58,798 nt of DNA, from contig BRYA01000152.1 of the NCBI GenBank assembly GCA_030267965.1, positions 9,573 through 68,370 of the forward strand. The letters run 5' to 3'. A model generated the notes under the pieces. The model ran no database searches. It was given only the letters and a program-made list of their open reading frames with translations, and was not told where the DNA came from. The stretch is from Triparma columacea. Lineage: Eukaryota > Sar > Bolidophyceae > Parmales > Triparmaceae. Position numbers and translations under genes: made by a program. Positions 22,801-32,275 of the stretch are shown here, piece by piece (position 1 is the first letter of the stretch; each line of letters opens with the position of its first letter).

Positions 22801-23561
22801 CTTCCAAGCCAGAGGACGTCAAAGTCGAGGAAGACGAGGAAAAGGTCGAGGGGGAGGAGGCAAAGGCCGAGGGGGGAGACGGAAAGGAGACGGAAGCAAA
22901 TGTGGAGGGGGGAGAGGGGAAAGAGGCAGCAAAGGCGGAGGGGGGAGGGGAGAAGGGAGAAGGGCGAGATGCCGGCGTTGCAGAGGAGGCGAAGAATGCG
23001 GAGAAGGTCGCAGGGGAAGAGGCTAAGAAGAAGGAGGAGGAGAAACAAGTGGAGGAGGAGAAGGAGGAGGGTACGAAGGGGAACGAAGAAGGTAAGAAGG
23101 AAGGTGAAGGGGGGAAGGAGGAGGACGAAGAAGCCAAGGAAGGGGGAGAAGTAGAGGAAGAAATGAAGGCGAAGGAGGTGGGGAGGAAAGAAAAAGAGAG
23201 CGGTGAAGACAGCAACAGCAAAGGCAGCAGCGATACCGCGGGAGAGCAGAAACCACCAACCAAGGACGTGGCAGCCGAGGACCGTGAAAGCGAGGAGCGG
23301 GACAAACTGGCAGACTTGGCAAGCAAGTTTGGAAAGGAGGAAGGAGGTGGAGTGAAAAAGAGGAGCAGCAAGGCAAACACGTTTTTGAACGCGGCGCGAA
23401 TGAACGGCAACAAGAGGAGGGGTAGCAAGACCCCGTCGGTAAAGTCGAATGCGAGCAAAACGTCCAACAAGAGCACCAAGAGTCACAGGAGCAACAAGAG
23501 CAATAAAAGTGACAAGGGAGGTAAGGGAGGAAGCGGCGCCAAGGCGGCTGGAGGTAATTGA
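19891..23561 (+). CDS. Hypothetical low-complexity/coiled-coil protein
   Basis: Two exons at 19891-21815 and 21914-23561 give 1190 residues; the donor is GTGAGT, the acceptor CGCAG and the phase consistent. Residues 1-150 are Gly/Pro/Ser-rich. Residues 155-235 are a coiled coil, 245-320 are Gln/His-rich (a CAG run), and an Asp run lies near 390. A conserved-looking globular core spans residues 425-720 (PMYRYLRNGEPIPIGPDGKYN, ISLFRAVAWHVLSFY, VKSWLNKEVKLAVNSILLEN, KALPPDTILDFFTNYFEEG). After the intron an aromatic segment follows (FINFIIIRILICHVIQYPWRGG), then an EEGK minisatellite and Glu/Lys- and Ser/Lys-rich repeats to the end. I do not recognise the core. The start may instead be the Met at 20002. 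The head-to-head arrangement with the IQ-motif gene suggests co-regulation. Confidence 0.75.
20632..20650 (+). repeat. CAG triplet run (poly-Gln)
   Basis: About seven CAG/GCA units encode a Gln run within a wider Gln/His-rich region of the coiled-coil protein. Confidence 0.85.
22266..22370 (+). repeat. AAGGAT hexamer and 12-bp EEGK minisatellite
   Basis: A short block of AAGGAT units (KDKDKD) is followed by about six copies of a 12-bp unit, GAAGAGGGGAAG, encoding EEGK repeats. Both unit lengths are multiples of three, so copy-number change keeps the frame. Confidence 0.9.
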
Positions 23562-23690
23562 AAAAACGCAGTTCTCGAATAAAAATAAGTTGGTCTAGTT
23601 CTCAGATCAATGTATGTTAGGATATATAATGAGTTCGATGCAAGTGGCAAATACATATTGGAATAAAACTGCTCAAAAATGCGTTTATTG

Positions 23691-23903
23691 TCAATCGTCA
23701 AGCCCGAGGGCTTCAAATTCTGCCAGCTCATCAGCAGTCATACCAATATGCATTGGATCCCCCTCATGATCCAGGTGCTCTACATATTTTGTAGGGGTCA
23801 ACTCGTCGACATCATTCAATGTATTCTGACGCATATTCGAGTCGTTTTCCAGTTCTTTTGCTGGTGGCTCAATGGCTACTGTTTGACTTTGACACAAACC
23901 CAT
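23691..23903 (-). CDS. Small putatively N-myristoylated protein (70 aa)
   Basis: A 70-residue frame starts MGLCQSQTV. Gly2, a nearby Cys4 and Ser6 fit an N-myristoylation plus palmitoylation signal. The remainder is acidic and polar, ending MTADELAEFEALGLDD, a segment that looks like a short amphipathic binding helix. There is no intron. It fills an otherwise empty 500-bp interval between the coiled-coil and MYND genes, and no overlapping gene on the other strand explains the frame. No homologue is recognised. Short length keeps confidence moderate; RNA evidence would decide it. Confidence 0.45.
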   Translation of the reverse strand: MGLCQSQTVAIEPPAKELENDSNMRQNTLNDVDELTPTKYVEHLDHEGDPMHIGMTADELAEFEALGLDD

Positions 23904-24085
23904 GGAAAAATTGGCCGTATAAACGTCGTTAAGGGTGTTTAAAGGGGGAAAATTATTTCACTTCTTGAAGTCAAATGCTGACCCTGGAGGCAGTGTGGTT
24001 TGGTTTCGTGGAAAGTGTCGTTCCGCCCTTCCGCCCTCCAAAAGCCCAAAAGTCACAGATTTCAGTTTGGTTTTGAAATTTACCA

Positions 24086-25551
24086 ATGATTTCTTCAGAG
24101 AAGGTCGACCCAGCGCGCAAGAAGCAGCGCATAGAAGCTCGTAGGAAGGCCCAGGCGTTGGCTAGGCTGGAGAGGCTCGATAACATGCAACTAAATGGGA
24201 CCAACATTCCAGAGCCGACGACGGAGTGCTCTGGTAGGATGATAGCTGAGCAACTCCAAAGTAGCATTCGGTGCCCGGGAGATTTGTTATTCCCCGACAC
24301 AAGGAGTAGGACCGGGGAAGGCGACGATGGTTCAGACAGCTTCACTTTTTCTGAATTTCAAGACTCCCTGGTTAGGTTGTGGCATGGGAAGTCCAGAGTG
24401 GGGGATGAGAGGCAGGGAGCCAGGAGGTCAGCGGTGTGTTCCGGACATGCGACAAAAATGTGCCAGGACAAGAGCGACTTCTTGCTGGGCATCGATGACA
24501 GGACCCTCACCAACCTCTGTGAGGAGGCTTGGGACAAGGCATATGATAAGCACAGCAGGGACTTCCGCTACACGAAACACCATTATTGTTGTCGCGTTTG
24601 CCTGAAGCCGGGCCCGACTGAGGGTTCGGACGACGTAAAGCCCCTGTTGAAGTGCAGTAAGTGCAAGTCAGTGTTTTACTGCAGCGTGGAGTGCCAGAAG
24701 AAGGACTACAAGAACCACAAGGCGTGGTGCTACGACCGTGGGACCGTCCTCAACGTCGAAATGACCCCGAAAAACAAGATACCGTGGTTTCGATCGAACT
24801 TAAACTTCTGCACTAGCTGCGGATGCAAGGTGAGCCGTCTCTGGGACCTACGAGCTTCAAAGAATCTCACACACAAGAAATATCAAGTAAACGCACCTCT
24901 CCTCTCAAGGGATACCTACCTGACTAACCCCTGTTGTCCACCCCCCCCCTCCTCCCCTAGCACCCTCTGAACTGCCCATGCCCCAACGCCATCCACTGCT
25001 CTCCCCACTTCGGGAACCTTGACCTCATTTGCTGGCCCTACCCCCAGTCGACCCGTGAGCTGGTCGAGGAACTGCAGGGAGACAAGGACCTAGAGGCGGC
25101 CAAGACAGTCATGAAAGCTTGGGGAGGAGAGAGTTTTCTTGAATTTGAGGACAACAAGGACGCCAAGGAGAAGATCAGCTACAAGACTGCATTTGCCCGC
25201 ACAGGACACGATGAGTCGCTGTTCCTCAGGACGCATCCGCAGAGCTTCCGCTGGTCATGCTGCGGAATGACACACTTAGAGGGGAGGGTCGGTTGCTTCC
25301 ATCACGGCACCGGACCCTTCCGATGCCATTGCGCCAATTGCGAGAAGGGATTGAAGACCCCCAAGGATCCACACGGGAAAACAAAGCAGGGAGAGAAGTG
25401 TTTGAACATAGTCGAAGGCCCCGACCCGAGGTCAGTTGGTCGGTACAAGAACTGGCAGATTTCAGAGACTTACGATATGATGAATAAAGACCAGATAAAA
25501 TTACTGGATAAATCCATCAAAGAGGCACAACAGGTACTGAACAACACGTAA
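24086..25551 (+). CDS. MYND zinc-finger protein with Cys/His-rich C-terminal module
   Basis: Two exons at 24086-24829 and 24961-25551 give 444 residues; the donor is GTGAGC, the acceptor CCCTAG and the phase zero. A basic N-terminal helix is followed by a variable region. The MYND finger lies at about residues 171-215 (CRVCLKP, LKCSKCKSVFYCSVECQKKDY, HKAWC), with its Cys/His ligands present. MYND fingers mediate protein-protein contacts. A second Cys/His-rich region follows: FCTSCGC, then HPLNCPCPNAIHCSPHFG at the start of exon 2, then SCCGMT, GCFHHGTGPF and CHCANC near residues 345-375. This part may form one or two further zinc sites and is not a family I can name. It starts about 180 bp from the divergent small protein. 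Confidence 0.85.
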
Positions 25552-25607
25552 TGTAACGAGAACGTTTTGTGAAATAAATCGATACAACAACAAATATCAC
25601 ACATCTA

Positions 25608-27390
25608 TTAGTGTCCAGACTCGAAGTCTATTCTCCTCCGCCCAGCAGTGGGTCCCGCCGACTGCGGTCTCGTTCTCGTCCGCCGAGGACTCCTCGTGTT
25701 TGGGTTGACGAGTTTCGGCCCTGCGCTGCGGGGGCGAGGTGGCCGACTGACGTGGTGTCTGTTTGCGCTCGTTGGCCTCTTTCTTCCTCTCCCAAGGGCC
25801 TTTGTTATAGGTGTTTCGGGTAGCAAAACGTCAAGGGGTTCGTCGTCCTCGTCTGTGCTGTCGTCCGGTGCCGCTCGTTTGTACCGGGTGCCGACCTCGT
25901 CACTCTTCGGAGTTTGCAACAAAGTGGGTTTGGGCATCTGATACTTGAAAACTCCTCTAAAACCGTGAACTGGGGTTTCGCTCTCCCCTCCATTCCCACT
26001 ATGCCCTACGGTNNNNNNNNNNNNNNNNNNNNNNNNNNNNNNNNNNNNNNNNNNNNNNNNNNNNNNNNNNNNNNNNNNNNNNNNNNNNNNNNNNNNNNNN
26101 NNNNNNNNNNNNNNNNNNNNNNNNNNNNNNNNNNNNNNNNNNNNNNNNNNNNNNNNNNNNNNNNNNNNNNNNNNNNNNNNNNNNNNNNNNNNNNNNNNNN
26201 NNNNNNNNNNNNNNNNNNNNNNNNNNNNNNNNNNNNNNNNNNNNNNNNNNNNNNNNNNNNNNNNNNNNNNNNNNNNNNNNNNNNNNNNNNNNNNNNNNNN
26301 NNNNNNNNNNNNNNNNNNNNNNNNNNNNNNNNNNNNNNNNNNNNNNNNNNNNNNNNNNNNNNNNNNNNNNNNNNNNNNNNNNNNNNNNNNNNNNNNNNNN
26401 NNNNNNNNNNNNNNNNNNNNNNNNNNNNNNNNNNNNNNNNNNNNNNNNNNNNNNNNNNNNNNNNNNNNNNNNNNNNNNNNNNNNNNNNNNNNNNNNNNNN
26501 NNNNNNNNNNNNNNNNNNNNNNNNNNNNNNNNNNNNNNNNNNNNNNNNNNNNNNNNNNNNNNNNNNNNNNNNNNNNNNNNNNNNNNNNNNNNNNNNNNNN
26601 NNNNNNNNNNNNNNNNNNNNNNNNNNNNNNNNNNNNNNNNNNNNNNNNNNNNNNNNNNNNNNNNNNNNNNNNNNNNNNNNNNNNNNNNNNNNNNNNNNNN
26701 NNNNNNNNNNNNNNNNNNNNNNNNNNNNNNNNNNNNNNNNNNNNNNNNNNNNNNNNNNNCTCACCCACCGCAACTGTCTCCTCAAACGACTTCAACTTCT
26801 TCTTCCTGGCCTTATTCTGATCCCTCCCGTCCTTCCCCATGCTATGAAGCTGCGAGGGAAGAGGAGGAGGATGGGCGAAGCGATCGGATGGTATTTAGCG
26901 TGTGTTTGTCGTTGTTGCGCGCATGCTGCTTTAGCCCCCCCCCCCCTCTCACCTGGCTCTTGGCCCTGCTGAGCTTCTTATCAGCAGCCTTCTTTTTGGC
27001 GCTCTCCCCGGGGGCAGCCTCAAAGTCCATGATTCCGAAGGCCCTCTGCGCGAACTCAGTGGGTTGAATCTTGTAGAACGTGAAGAACTCCTCGATTGAT
27101 ATGCTGCCGGAATGATCACCGTCAACCTTCTCAAATAACTTAAAGAAGGCCGTAGCCTCCGCCTCCGTCACAGCGAGGGCGTTCATACTCTTTAGAAGTG
27201 GCGTCCTTCCCGTAACTATAGGCGAGTTCCTCGGCCCACAAAGCAGGTCGCGTGTTTGATTGCAGAGGAAGAAAGTTACATAGTTGAAAGTTTCATACAG
27301 CCAGACCGACAAGCCCGACACAGTCTCTTTCAAGGAAGTGGTCTCGTACTCTGTCGTTTCCACCTCGTAAACCTTAGCATTTGCTGGCAT
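25608..27390 (-). CDS. EF-hand protein with RPxSAG-rich tail, interrupted by assembly gap
   Basis: Exon 1 is 27390-26953; the next begins at 26849 and runs into the gap. The donor is GTGAGA, the acceptor CCCTCGCAG and the phase zero. Residues 1-146 include an EF-hand loop (KVDGDHSGSISIEEFFTFY), so calcium binding is likely, preceded by a hydrophobic segment (WLYETFNYVTFFLCN). After the intron comes a basic stretch (KARKKKLKS). Beyond the gap, the frame ending at 25608 gives a tail with RPTSANR, RPRSAGP and RPQSAGP motifs. RPxSAG motifs recur in many ciliary proteins. Whether both sides belong to one gene is unproven: the gap length is a multiple of three and the frame reads through, but N runs may have arbitrary length. 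Confidence 0.6.
26013..26759. other. Assembly gap (747 N)
   Basis: A run of 747 undetermined bases lies inside the EF-hand gene. Reading frames drawn across it are artefacts of translating N. Confidence 1.
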
Positions 27391-27955
27391 GGTGGAGTTG
27401 TGCAGGCAGGGTTGTTGGGAGGGGGGGGGGGTACTGGAGAATAAGGACGAGGTTGGGGAGGACGGCGCGGGGAGATAGAGGGGGCAGAAGAATATACGAG
27501 AACGTGTGACGTGGACGAAGTTATGAGGTCATGCGGAGGGAGGGGGGTAAGTTACTTCGAAGTTTTGAGTCAAGCTCCGAATAAAAAAACAAGCAGGTCA
27601 AGCTAGGCCTTTTACAATTGTGGACAAAAATCGTCGTAATAGACCTAGTACATAAAAATATTTTTGATGACTTGAGCACTTAGCGGCTAGTTGAAGTTAC
27701 GTGCCATAGGTTTGAGATTTAAAGACATTTTCACCTAGTTTTATTCATGGATTGTAGTATAGTCATGGATTTGAGAAAACCTTCCACCTTACGGACACAA
27801 CGTTACCCGTTCGTAACGGCTATTTATCCCAACGGTTATAAGGAAGAAAAATGATAATGGGACGTAGTCCATGTACCAATTCATTTAGTCCACAATTGGG
27901 AAAAGGCCCAGTCGACCAATCATCGCGCAGCTTCCACCCAAAACAAGTTCTTGCA
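27391..27955. promoter_or_regulatory. Divergent intergenic region with AACGG boxes
   Basis: This interval separates the EF-hand gene start (minus) from the secreted repeat protein (plus). The left part is G-rich and contains a TGACGT core near 27509. The right part is AT-rich. Between 27801 and 27836 there is a perfect inverted repeat, CCGTT-CGT-AACGG at 27807-27819, and a further AACGG at 27831; these match the core bound by Myb-type factors. TATTTA and TTATAA follow within 30 bp. An upstream in-frame ATG at 27851 is judged not to be the start, because the signal peptide begins at 27956. Confidence 0.4.
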
Positions 27956-30253
27956 ATGAACTCATTCATTTACGTATTTTTCTTCCTCGCGCTCATCTCC
28001 GGGGTTGCACAAGCCGGAGAGATCGAGGCGAAGCTTATTTTTAAAGCCCTACTTAAGCTTAGTGGCATAAACGATGTTGATGTGGACTCCTGCTTCTCTT
28101 TCGCTGAATCAACTGAGCAGAAATTCAAGGACTTTAGCAGCGACATTGCCTCCAAGCAATACAGCCAGGCAATGATTGACCTCAACGGCGCTCTTTCTGG
28201 ACTCCAAACGTCGATTCACGATTGTGGTGTCGAGGAAATTGAGACGAAGCTCTCATCCATTGCCACAGCCCTTAAGCTGGCAAAGGTTTCTGAGGCTCTT
28301 GACGAGGCGATGGAAATTGTCATCGACGCCACTGATGTGTCTGAGCACATTTCTGCACTTGCTGTTGACGTTGCGGCAGGGGATGCCATTAAGGTAGCCG
28401 ATGACATTGACGCCATGATGGAGGATTGGAGTAAAATTGATTGCACTACTGATTCGTGTAATGTCGTCGATGGCTTCCTTAAGATCCTACAAATTGTGTC
28501 GCACGACATCTCCGGAGCTTGTGTCTCTGACCTCGAGACTGCCTTCTCCACCTTTGAGACCGGTGTCAACGCCTTTGAAAACAAGAACTACACTGCTGCT
28601 TTGAGTGAATTCGCCACCGGCTTCGACGACGTCGCCAAGGTCCTCGAAACCACTGAGTGTGGGCTCCCTACCATAGCAAAAATTATTGCGCCCATAGCGC
28701 CCAAGATCAGCGAGGCTGTTATCAACGGCGACTCCATCATCATCGAAGTCTCTGAGGTTTACGACGATATTTACCAGGCCGTTCTCGCGCTCCAGAGGCA
28801 CGACTACAACGCCTTTGGTATGGAAATTGGAAAGCTTGTCACTGTGATCAACACCGCGGGGTGCAAAACCGCTGCCTGTAAGATCTTAGTAGGCCTGCTT
28901 GAATCTGCTGAGCTAGTTGCCGTGGACTATTCCACCTGCCTTGAGGCCGTCGATGCTACTGGCGATGACTTCGAGCAGGCTATCGCCGCTTTTGAGTCAA
29001 AGGACTACAAGACTGGAATTTCAAAGATCGGAACCACGTTGAAGAGCATTTCGGATGATATCACTTCCTGCGATGTCAAAGAGTTCGCTGATATTCTCTC
29101 CTCCATGGCAGGTGCTCTCGGAGCGGACGACCTCGTAAAGGAGATTGGCGCCGTCGTCGCTGTCATCGTCGCCGGACAGGATATTACCAACGAGATCGAT
29201 ATGGCTGTTTCGGATTACAAGAACGGAGACTTCAAGGCCTTTGGAAAGGATCTCGGCGACATTGCTCACGTCCTCGAAGACGAGCTTCACTGCAATAAGT
29301 TCGTTTGCAAGATTCTTGAGGGAATCCTTGAGGAGGCGGAGATTGTTCTCACCAACTTTAAACAATGTGAAGATTCCTTGGAGGAGGCCGAGCAGGACTT
29401 CGTTGCTGGCTTCACCGCGTTCAAGAGCGGCGACAAGAAGGCCGGCGTCGAGGACATCAGCAAGGGAATCCGTCAAATCGGCGAAGCTTTGGGAGATTGC
29501 GGACTTGAGGACGAGCTCGCCTTCCTCGAGCACGAAGCGAATGTATTCGGCTTGTCCAACGTTACGGCACTCAACAAGGCCGAGGAAGCTGTTGCCATCC
29601 TCATCCATGGATTCAACTTTTACGACAATGTCGCTGACATGGTTGCCGATGTAGAAAAACACGACTACCGTGCTGCAGGACACGAGATTCAGGTAATCAT
29701 GGACGACTTATCGAAGTGGAGTACTGGTCACGTTTGCCAGAACACTTGGTGCTACGTCGTCGAGGGAATCATGGAGGCCGAGGCTATCATCGAGGGCGAC
29801 GTCCGCCAGTGCGAGCAAGACTTTGAGAACGCGTGGGGAGAGTTCAGCGCCGCTGTCGCACTTTTCAACACTCAGGTGTCGCTCGCTGAAGAGTTGAGCG
29901 GGGAGATCAAGAGGAAGCTCATGGAGGGCGAGATTGTCGGAGACGACATCGAGGCTCTCAAGGTTCAAATGAGCCACAAGATCGCGGACGCCGTGAAGGA
30001 CATCGGAAAGGGACTAGAAGACGTTGCCGCCGGAATTCACGACTGTCATCTCGAGGAATTGGCCGACCTTCTGACAAAACTTGCCGCTGAGCTCGCTGTC
30101 CCCGAGGTTTCATGGATCGCCGAGGTTCTGCATATCGTCGTCCACGGTGCCGAAATCGTTGAAGATGTTGGCCTTGCCTGCGAGGATTTCGGCGACGAGA
30201 ATTGGGTGAAGTTTGGATTCGATCTGGCAAAGCTTGTCAAGGTGTTGATCTAA
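27956..30253 (+). CDS. Secreted protein of five ~141-residue cysteine modules
   Basis: A single exon of 765 residues. The chosen start gives a clean signal peptide (FIYVFFFLALISGVAQA, predicted cut after residue 20). No membrane anchor follows, so the product is probably secreted or vesicular. The mature part consists of five tandem helical modules whose first cysteines lie at residues 46, 189, 328, 471 and 619. Each has Cys, then a DCG/DC-type Cys about 45 residues later (90, 235, 372, 515, 697), then a C-x4-C pair (163/168, 303/308, 446/451, 594/599). The last module lacks that pair. Recurrent phrases are FESKDYKTGISKIG, DYKNGDFKAFGKDLG and KILEGILEEAEIV. Modules are acidic and predicted helical. 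No known family is recognised. Lack of introns contrasts with most neighbours. Confidence 0.85.
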   Translation: MNSFIYVFFFLALISGVAQAGEIEAKLIFKALLKLSGINDVDVDSCFSFAESTEQKFKDFSSDIASKQYSQAMIDLNGALSGLQTSIHDCGVEEIETKLSSIATALKLAKVSEALDEAMEIVIDATDVSEHISALAVDVAAGDAIKVADDIDAMMEDWSKIDCTTDSCNVVDGFLKILQIVSHDISGACVSDLETAFSTFETGVNAFENKNYTAALSEFATGFDDVAKVLETTECGLPTIAKIIAPIAPKISEAVINGDSIIIEVSEVYDDIYQAVLALQRHDYNAFGMEIGKLVTVINTAGCKTAACKILVGLLESAELVAVDYSTCLEAVDATGDDFEQAIAAFESKDYKTGISKIGTTLKSISDDITSCDVKEFADILSSMAGALGADDLVKEIGAVVAVIVAGQDITNEIDMAVSDYKNGDFKAFGKDLGDIAHVLEDELHCNKFVCKILEGILEEAEIVLTNFKQCEDSLEEAEQDFVAGFTAFKSGDKKAGVEDISKGIRQIGEALGDCGLEDELAFLEHEANVFGLSNVTALNKAEEAVAILIHGFNFYDNVADMVADVEKHDYRAAGHEIQVIMDDLSKWSTGHVCQNTWCYVVEGIMEAEAIIEGDVRQCEQDFENAWGEFSAAVALFNTQVSLAEELSGEIKRKLMEGEIVGDDIEALKVQMSHKIADAVKDIGKGLEDVAAGIHDCHLEELADLLTKLAAELAVPEVSWIAEVLHIVVHGAEIVEDVGLACEDFGDENWVKFGFDLAKLVKVLI

Positions 30254-30781
30254 TTGAGGGGAATGGAAACGGTTTACTATTTCTGCTGGACATCGATGTT
30301 TCATTTCCACAGAATAGTAATTAATGATAGACAGTTATCAGACCAATCAAAACTTCCTTCTTTCCCCTTTGTCGTTCCGTACATAAAAGGGCTGTTGGCT
30401 CCAAAGCTGTGAATTCCAAGCACCAAAATAAATCCGAACAAAAGGAAGAACAAAAAGCAAGATTTTGCTTTTCAAAGAAATGTACGTCACAATCGCAACG
30501 TCAAGCAACACTGTGGGTATCGAAGGCCACAAGTGCGCTCAGCTCAGCATACAAAACAGCTGGGACGTTGCACTAACGAGAGATACCTTCCTCTCCTAGC
30601 GGCTTCGATCTCATCCTCCACTGAAGGCTGCTCCTAGCGCAGACCTCATGACATCTGAAAGCCCGCCTCCTTACGGTATCCAACCCTTACAGTCGACAAA
30701 TCAACCCCAACCCTCACCACCTCTCACCACACCTCACGTCCCTCATCATCACATTTCTTCCCCTCATCTTCCCTCCCCAGG
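30254..30781. other. Intergenic region without recognised genes
   Basis: The interval holds the 3' UTR of the secreted repeat protein and the promoter of the glyoxalase II gene. No RNA gene, repeat or plausible reading frame is seen. A C-rich tract ending in CCCCAG directly precedes the GLO2 start codon and could be an acceptor for a 5' UTR intron. Confidence 0.5.
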
Positions 30782-31960
30782 ATGTCCTTAAAGATGTCCG
30801 GTCTTCTTGGTGCCGCACTCCTAACCTCAGCAACCTGCCTCCGTCCCCTGCCCCCCCGTTTCCTCTCACTCACCCGCAAGGCCTCAACGACCTCACTGTC
30901 CTCCTCTACTATGCCCTTGTCCCTCAATTCCTCAAATGAAGCCTCTTACCGAGGTACTCTCCACAGCGCTGGAAAAGAGACACCACTAAGTGTGACCAAG
31001 TGCTTCGAAGACAATTACGGCTACCTAATCCCGGGAAGAAACTCTGGCGACGTGATATCCTTCGACGCTCCTGATGGTCTTGTCGTCGGTGAGGCTGCCA
31101 ACGAGCTCGCCTTCGGTTCCAATGGTGGAACTTTACACGTCCTGGTAACTCACGGCCACCACGATCATGTCGGCGGGATGTCCGACTTGATTGCCTCGTG
31201 GTTGGCAGGAGGCGACGGTAGGAAGGTCAAGGTTCACGGGCCTTCTGACCCGAGGTGTGAGAGCTCGGTAGGGGGGGGGTGTGGGTACGAGATCTTGGAG
31301 GGGGGGGACGTAAGGGACGTTGCGGGATGGGGGGTTGAAGTTATTGACACGAGTGGACACACGGTGAGGGGGAGGGGGGGGGGAGTGAAGGAATAGGCAA
31401 ATGCAATGGGCTCACTGGAGACAGACGGAGGCACCCAGAAAAGTCATCAGGCTAAACCCTTTCTCCCCCCCCCCACCCACCCCCCATAGTGCCCGCATGT
31501 GTCGTACCACATCCCGGAGCTCAATTTTTTAATGACTGGAGACTCCCTTTTTTCACTAGGTTGTGGGAGGGTCTTTGAGGGTTCCATGGAGGAGATGTGG
31601 GAAGGTTTGAGAAGGTACGGTGGCGTGGGGGATGGCACTTGGGTGGCTTGTAGGTAAGTGCCCGGCCTTGTGAGAGCGACTTCCCGAAAAAGCGACTGGG
31701 GGGAATAAACTAACCACGCGGAACCTCGACGAACCGACAGTCACGAGTACACTCTCGCGAACGCCCGCTACATGCAATCGCTAGGACCCAACGCGGAATT
31801 GGAGGAGAGGGTGCGAGAGGTGGAAGCTTTGAGGTTTAAAAACCTCCCGAGTGTGCCTGTTCGGATGGAGAGTGAAAGGAGGTTGAACGCGTTCCTCAAG
31901 GCCGACAGTAAGGAGGAATTTGAGGCTTTAAGGAGGGGGAAGGACGGGTTTAAGGGGTAA
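30782..31960 (+). CDS. GLO2: Hydroxyacylglutathione hydrolase (glyoxalase II)
   Basis: Three exons at 30782-31363, 31490-31653 and 31741-31960 give 321 residues. The enzyme hydrolyses S-D-lactoylglutathione to D-lactate and glutathione, the last step of methylglyoxal detoxification. The metallo-beta-lactamase zinc ligands are all present: THGHHDHVGG, SGHT before the first intron, GDSLFSLGCGRVFEG in exon 2, and CSHEYTLANARY at the start of exon 3. The substrate-side C-terminal domain is present (MESERRLNAFLKA), though shorter than usual. About 60 extra N-terminal residues rich in Ser/Thr/Leu/Arg suggest organelle targeting, mitochondrial or plastid; no phenylalanine plastid motif is evident. 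A Gly-rich insertion (SSVGGGCGYEI) lies between the metal motifs. Calling another MBL hydrolase such as ETHE1 is less likely because the HEYT motif is specific. Confidence 0.92.
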
Positions 31961-32275
31961 GGAGAGCTGGGACGAGGGATAATAAAGCTCGATTCATGTC
32001 AGTAATTCGTTGTTTCAATTTGAACCCTCGCTGTTTCCCCACATCTTGATCGAAGGTGTCTGGTCAACATATTGTCCAGTCATAGTAGAGCGCTGCAAAA
32101 ATGTCGTCGTAAGTTTCCAATGTTTTTAGTGTCTAGTGATTCAACTAGCTAACACCAAAACAGTGGGAGCTGCCCAACCAATGATCAAATACTGTATCTC
32201 CCTCTCCCCCCTCCTTACACTTTCACGAAGGCTACGCGTGAGCCTTCTCCCCCCCTTCTCACACCATCACGACAG
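31961..32275. other. Intergenic region with possible antisense first exon
   Basis: The interval lies between glyoxalase II and the 3' end of the convergent GIDE-like gene. It contains a short plus-strand ATG segment at 32101-32108 followed by a GTAAGT donor and a CAG acceptor at 32163; see the antisense reading frame described in the findings. Otherwise nothing is recognised. Confidence 0.4.

Noticed and set aside
22452..23486. 344-codon minus-strand frame rich in Leu/Phe
   Set aside because: Mirror of the Lys/Glu-rich plus-strand coiled-coil exon; apparent membrane helices are an artefact of complemented AAG/GAG codons.
26013..26759. Long frames reading through the N run
   Set aside because: Undetermined bases cannot contain stops, so the apparent 259-410 codon frames carry no information within the gap.
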